DNA of 49,215 nucleotides from a virus, in the IMG/VR virus record IMGVR_UViG_3300034524_000131, positions 1 to 49,215 of that record. One strand, written 5' to 3'. Each line of letters opens with the position of its first letter. Positions within the stretch are counted from its first letter, which is position 1. A program made the translations under genes and the position numbers. Below the pieces are notes generated by a model that worked only from the letters and a program-made list of their open reading frames with translations, did not search any database and had not been told where the DNA came from. Below, piece by piece: positions 47,054 through 49,215 of the stretch.

Positions 47054-48553
47054 ATGCAATACATCAAACAAAACCTCAAAGAATACGACCTCTCCGGCAT
47101 CCTCCGCTGGCATGAGGCAGGGTATACGGGGGAGGGAATAAAAATTGCTGAAATTGAATCCGCAAAGCCAGACCTGCCGTTTTTTGACGGCAAATTGCAC
47201 GACCCGTTCGGAATTGGCAAGGATTCCAAACTTAACAGCCATGGTCAGAAGGTGCTTGACGTTATTCATCAGGTCGCACCTGATGCAGATTTGTATTGTC
47301 TGCCTAGCGGATTTTCCAATTTGAACGGCAAAGTTGGGGGGAGTTTTTTAGAAAAAACTCTACCCTTTGTTATTCAGGAGGGTATTCATATAGTCAATGC
47401 GAGCCTTGGCGGTTTTGATGACGAGGTAGTTAGACAGGAAATGCAAAAGGCTATAGAGAAGGGAGTAGTATTTACTACAAGTGCTGGCAACAAAGGTAAA
47501 AAAGGATTAGGAAAATTTGCAAAGAGCAACATGTGGATTAGTATAGGCGCAGTAGGTTTGAATGATAGGCGTAAAGAAATATTTTTGAAAAATTATTCCA
47601 GCAGAGGTCCTGAATTGGATGTTGTTTGTTTCTCCGGATTATATATTCATGATGCCAAGAATCCAAGCAGGGTATTCCCTGAAGAAGGAACGAGTTTTTC
47701 GGCCCCTATGTTAGCGGGGATGCTTGCGTTAGTTCAGCAGTTTTTCTTAGAGAAAGCAGGCCGAACACTGTATCAGGACGAAGTAGAAAAGTTTATACGG
47801 GATTATGTGATAGATTTAGGCGCAGAAGGCTTTGACGAGGAATACGGTCATGGCCTTTTTGTTTTGCCTGAACCTGATGAAATTGAAATCGAAAGATATT
47901 TGTTGAGAAAAGGCGGTGATTGCGTGGCTGATTACAAGAAATACCTTAATTTGGACCTTAGGTCCGAATCAAATATTTCGGCCCGGGCGCTGGACAAATA
48001 CCTTGAAGGCACTCCGATGGGAGGTTTGGGCGCCTATTTTATTGCGGCAGAGAAGAGATACTCCGTCAACGCCCAGTATCTCTGTGCCCATGCAGTGCAT
48101 GAGAGCGATTTTGGCAGAAGTCGAATAGCACGGGATAAGAAAAACCTATTCGGATTCGGAGCATACGACAGAAATCCTTATGAGAATGCTAAATCTTTTA
48201 GTTCATTTGAAGAGTGCATATACTATGTAGCTGAATACATTGCTGAAAACTACCTTGCGCCAACGGGAAAATATTACAACGGTCCAACATTGAAGGGTAT
48301 GAACGTGAAGTATGCAACCGATCCATATTGGGCTGAGAAAATCGCCAGGCACATGGCTAAAATAGAGGAGGTGGCAAAGAATATGAAAGACTATAAAGGC
48401 CACTGGGCCGAAGCGGCAATCGAGAAAGTGAAAGCTGCAGGGCTTATGTCGGGCTATCCTGACGGCAGTTTCAAGCCGGACCAGCCCGTCACCAGGGCGG
48501 AACTGGCGTCGGTATTGATGCGAATATTAGAGAAGGTAGGTGTGGAAAAGTGA
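47054..48553 (+). CDS. Three-domain lysin: subtilase, glucosaminidase, SLH
   Basis: 499 aa from ATG 47054. Residues 25-270 are S8 subtilase-like: His63 in NSHGQKV, Asn146 in TSAGNKG, Ser214 in GTSFSAP; the usual catalytic Asp position (DTG) reads E35-S-A. Residues 305-440 are a glucosaminidase domain (catalytic Glu350 in AVHESDFGRS, NLFGFGAYD). Residues 445-490 are one SLH repeat (GHWAEAAIEKVKAAGLMSGYPDG). It would cut peptidoglycan and perhaps S-layer or cell-wall protein at lysis. An internal RBS and GTG at 47924 lie exactly at the domain junction. Confidence 0.85.
   Translation: MQYIKQNLKEYDLSGILRWHEAGYTGEGIKIAEIESAKPDLPFFDGKLHDPFGIGKDSKLNSHGQKVLDVIHQVAPDADLYCLPSGFSNLNGKVGGSFLEKTLPFVIQEGIHIVNASLGGFDDEVVRQEMQKAIEKGVVFTTSAGNKGKKGLGKFAKSNMWISIGAVGLNDRRKEIFLKNYSSRGPELDVVCFSGLYIHDAKNPSRVFPEEGTSFSAPMLAGMLALVQQFFLEKAGRTLYQDEVEKFIRDYVIDLGAEGFDEEYGHGLFVLPEPDEIEIERYLLRKGGDCVADYKKYLNLDLRSESNISARALDKYLEGTPMGGLGAYFIAAEKRYSVNAQYLCAHAVHESDFGRSRIARDKKNLFGFGAYDRNPYENAKSFSSFEECIYYVAEYIAENYLAPTGKYYNGPTLKGMNVKYATDPYWAEKIARHMAKIEEVAKNMKDYKGHWAEAAIEKVKAAGLMSGYPDGSFKPDQPVTRAELASVLMRILEKVGVEK
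47924..48553 (+). CDS. Internal start: stand-alone glucosaminidase-SLH lysin
   Basis: GTG 47924 is in frame with the fusion and preceded by AAAGGCGGTGAT at good spacing. The product would be 209 aa, beginning at the segment ADYKKYLNLDLRSESNIS, which is the natural start of the muramidase part. It could be a relic of the gene fusion or an active second product. Confidence 0.5.
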   Translation: MADYKKYLNLDLRSESNISARALDKYLEGTPMGGLGAYFIAAEKRYSVNAQYLCAHAVHESDFGRSRIARDKKNLFGFGAYDRNPYENAKSFSSFEECIYYVAEYIAENYLAPTGKYYNGPTLKGMNVKYATDPYWAEKIARHMAKIEEVAKNMKDYKGHWAEAAIEKVKAAGLMSGYPDGSFKPDQPVTRAELASVLMRILEKVGVEK

Positions 48554-48966
48554 AGGAAAAAACATTATATCAATCCATCGTAGCAGTAGGTGGTTCACTA
48601 TTGACGTATCTCTTCGGGGGGTGGTCAGCATTGCTGGGGGTGCTTGTGTCGTTTGTGGTTGTAGACTATATCACCGGTGTGCTGGCCGCTGCTACAGAAG
48701 GGAAACTGAATAGTGAAATAGGATTGAAGGGTATCGGCAAAAAAGCGTTCATTTTCTTATTCGTGGCAATAGGAAATCTTGCGGATACTGCACTTGGGTC
48801 TACAGGGAATCTGTTTCGCGACGCAGTGATATATTTCTACCTTGCGAACGAGCTTTTGAGTATCATTGAAAATGCAGGGAGAATGGGCGTGCCGGTTCCT
48901 AGCATCCTAAAAAAAGCAGTAGAGATATTCAATAGCAAAAGCGAAAAACAAAACACCCCCGGTTGA
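48550..48966 (+). CDS. Holin, phage_holin_4/TcdE-like
   Basis: 138 aa from GTG 48550, overlapping the lysin stop. Three hydrophobic segments: about 10-28, 28-50 (LLGVLVSFVVVDYITGVLAA) and 66-85; the VDYITGVLAA motif is the family hallmark. The C-terminal tail is charged. It opens the membrane for the lysin at the end of infection. Its last codons form the terminator stem. Confidence 0.92.
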   Translation: MKEKTLYQSIVAVGGSLLTYLFGGWSALLGVLVSFVVVDYITGVLAAATEGKLNSEIGLKGIGKKAFIFLFVAIGNLADTALGSTGNLFRDAVIYFYLANELLSIIENAGRMGVPVPSILKKAVEIFNSKSEKQNTPG

Positions 48967-48984
48967 TGCCGGGGGATTTTTTTT
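48956..48984 (+). terminator. Terminator of the late operon
   Basis: CCCCCGG (48956-48962), loop TTGATG, CCGGGGG (48969-48975), then ATTTTTTTT. It overlaps the holin stop codon and ends the rightward late block. Confidence 0.9.
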
Positions 48985-49000
48985 GTTGTTGATAAAAGTA

Positions 49001-49052
49001 TGTGACCTAAAATGTGACCTTTTGGCATAAAACCCCATTTTAGAAGGTCACA
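49001..49052. other. Right attachment arm, integrase arm-type repeats
   Basis: TGTGACCT occurs at 49001-49008 and 49013-49020 (12-bp spacing, as in the left arm) and inverted as AGGTCACA at 49045-49052. Together with the three copies at the left end they are the likely arm sites bound by the integrase N-terminal domain. Confidence 0.7.
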
Positions 49053-49075
49053 AAAAACCCTCCTTTTCAGGAGGG
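49052..49075 (-). terminator. Phage-supplied terminator downstream of tRNA-Lys
   Basis: Read leftward from the tRNA: CCCTCC, loop TGAAAA, GGAGGG, then TTTTTT. The host's own terminator for this tRNA was separated by integration (now at 122-160), so the prophage brings a replacement. It starts only 13 bp after the tRNA CCA end. Confidence 0.8.
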
Positions 49076-49088
49076 ATGCGCTTTCTGA

Positions 49089-49137
49089 TGGTGGGCCATC
49101 AGGGACTCGAACCCGGGACACCCTGATTAAGAGTCAG
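49089..49137. other. attR (49-bp core)
   Basis: Identical to 163-211. Here the core is joined to the 5' half of tRNA-Lys, so the gene is whole again. Mismatches begin at 49088 and 49138. Confidence 0.95.
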
Positions 49138-49164
49138 GTGCTCTACCAACTGAGCTAATGGCCC
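49089..49164 (-). tRNA. tRNA-Lys(CUU)
   Basis: 76 nt including encoded CCA. Acceptor stem GGGCCAT/ATGGCCC, D arm TAGCTCAGTTGGTAGAGCA, anticodon stem CCTGA/TCAGG with loop CTCTTAA (anticodon CTT), T arm GTCCCGGGTTCGAGTCCCTG. The 3' 49 bases come from the phage. Confidence 0.95.
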
Positions 49165-49165
49165 A

Positions 49166-49215
49166 TGGCTGGGGCGGCAGGACTCGAACCTACGCATGCG
49201 GGAGTCAAAGTCCCG
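49166..49215 (-). tRNA. tRNA-Gln(UUG), partial
   Basis: The 3' part of a tRNA with encoded CCA (49168-49166), discriminator G, acceptor strand CGCCCCA, T arm with GGTTCGAGTCC, and anticodon loop CTTTGAC (anticodon TTG). It is 1 bp from tRNA-Lys on the same strand and runs off the window. Host DNA. Confidence 0.9.

Overview
The window is almost entirely one complete, integrated temperate phage of about 48.9 kb in a low-to-medium-GC Firmicute, most likely a member of the Clostridia. The host assignment rests on the flanking tRNA-Lys(CUU)/tRNA-Gln(UUG) pair, the end of a CheR-type methyltransferase gene, strong AGGAGG ribosome binding sites with frequent GTG/TTG starts, an S-layer homology (SLH) domain on the lysin and Clostridia-type phage genes. 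The genus cannot be fixed from the sequence alone. A perfect 49-bp direct repeat (163-211 and 49089-49137) is the 3' part of the tRNA-Lys gene. The intact tRNA gene is on the right, so the prophage replaced its 3' end. Short TGTGACCT repeats lie inside both ends and look like integrase arm sites.

Region by region: 1-160 is host sequence (end of a cheR-like gene and its terminator). 163-7700 is the integration and lysogeny region, mostly leftward. It holds the tyrosine integrase, an ImmA-type peptidase, a PIN toxin with an XRE-ImmA partner, small accessory genes, an XRE repressor, and an XRE plus proteasome-like hydrolase pair. 7700-10100 holds small rightward early genes (HTH and zinc-motif proteins). 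10050-20180 is a GC-richer recombination and replication block: a possible structured RNA, a zinc-motif DNA-metabolism protein, a split SbcC-type ATPase with an SbcD-type nuclease, a RecD2-type helicase and a primase-helicase. 20200-21000 is noncoding and packed with GTCCGCA/TGCGGAC repeats; it is the best candidate for the phage replication origin. 21000-24600 holds a VRR-NUC nuclease, a late-gene regulator and genes of unknown function. 24660-25300 is a leftward hicAB toxin-antitoxin pair.

25500-48970 is the late block. The head genes are lambda-like: Nu1/GpA terminase, portal, ClpP-type protease with a nested scaffold, decoration protein and major capsid. The tail is P2-like and contractile: sheath, tube, frameshifted chaperone, tape measure, X, D, V, U, W, J, I and fibers. 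It ends with a three-domain lysin (subtilase, glucosaminidase, SLH) and a holin, so the particle should be a myovirus. Two foreign genes interrupt the tail block: a repeat lipoprotein and an oppositely oriented small membrane protein.

The most interesting items are the proteasome-like hydrolase whose most likely TTG start is followed directly by the presumed catalytic Thr, the iteron-like origin region, the GC-rich structured intergenic RNA, the SbcC gene broken into three cistrons, the retained internal start in the lysin fusion, and repeated gene-junction scars (QTA-stop junctions and a repressor-tail fossil) that seem to record cassette shuffling. All function calls come from reading the sequence; no database search was run.
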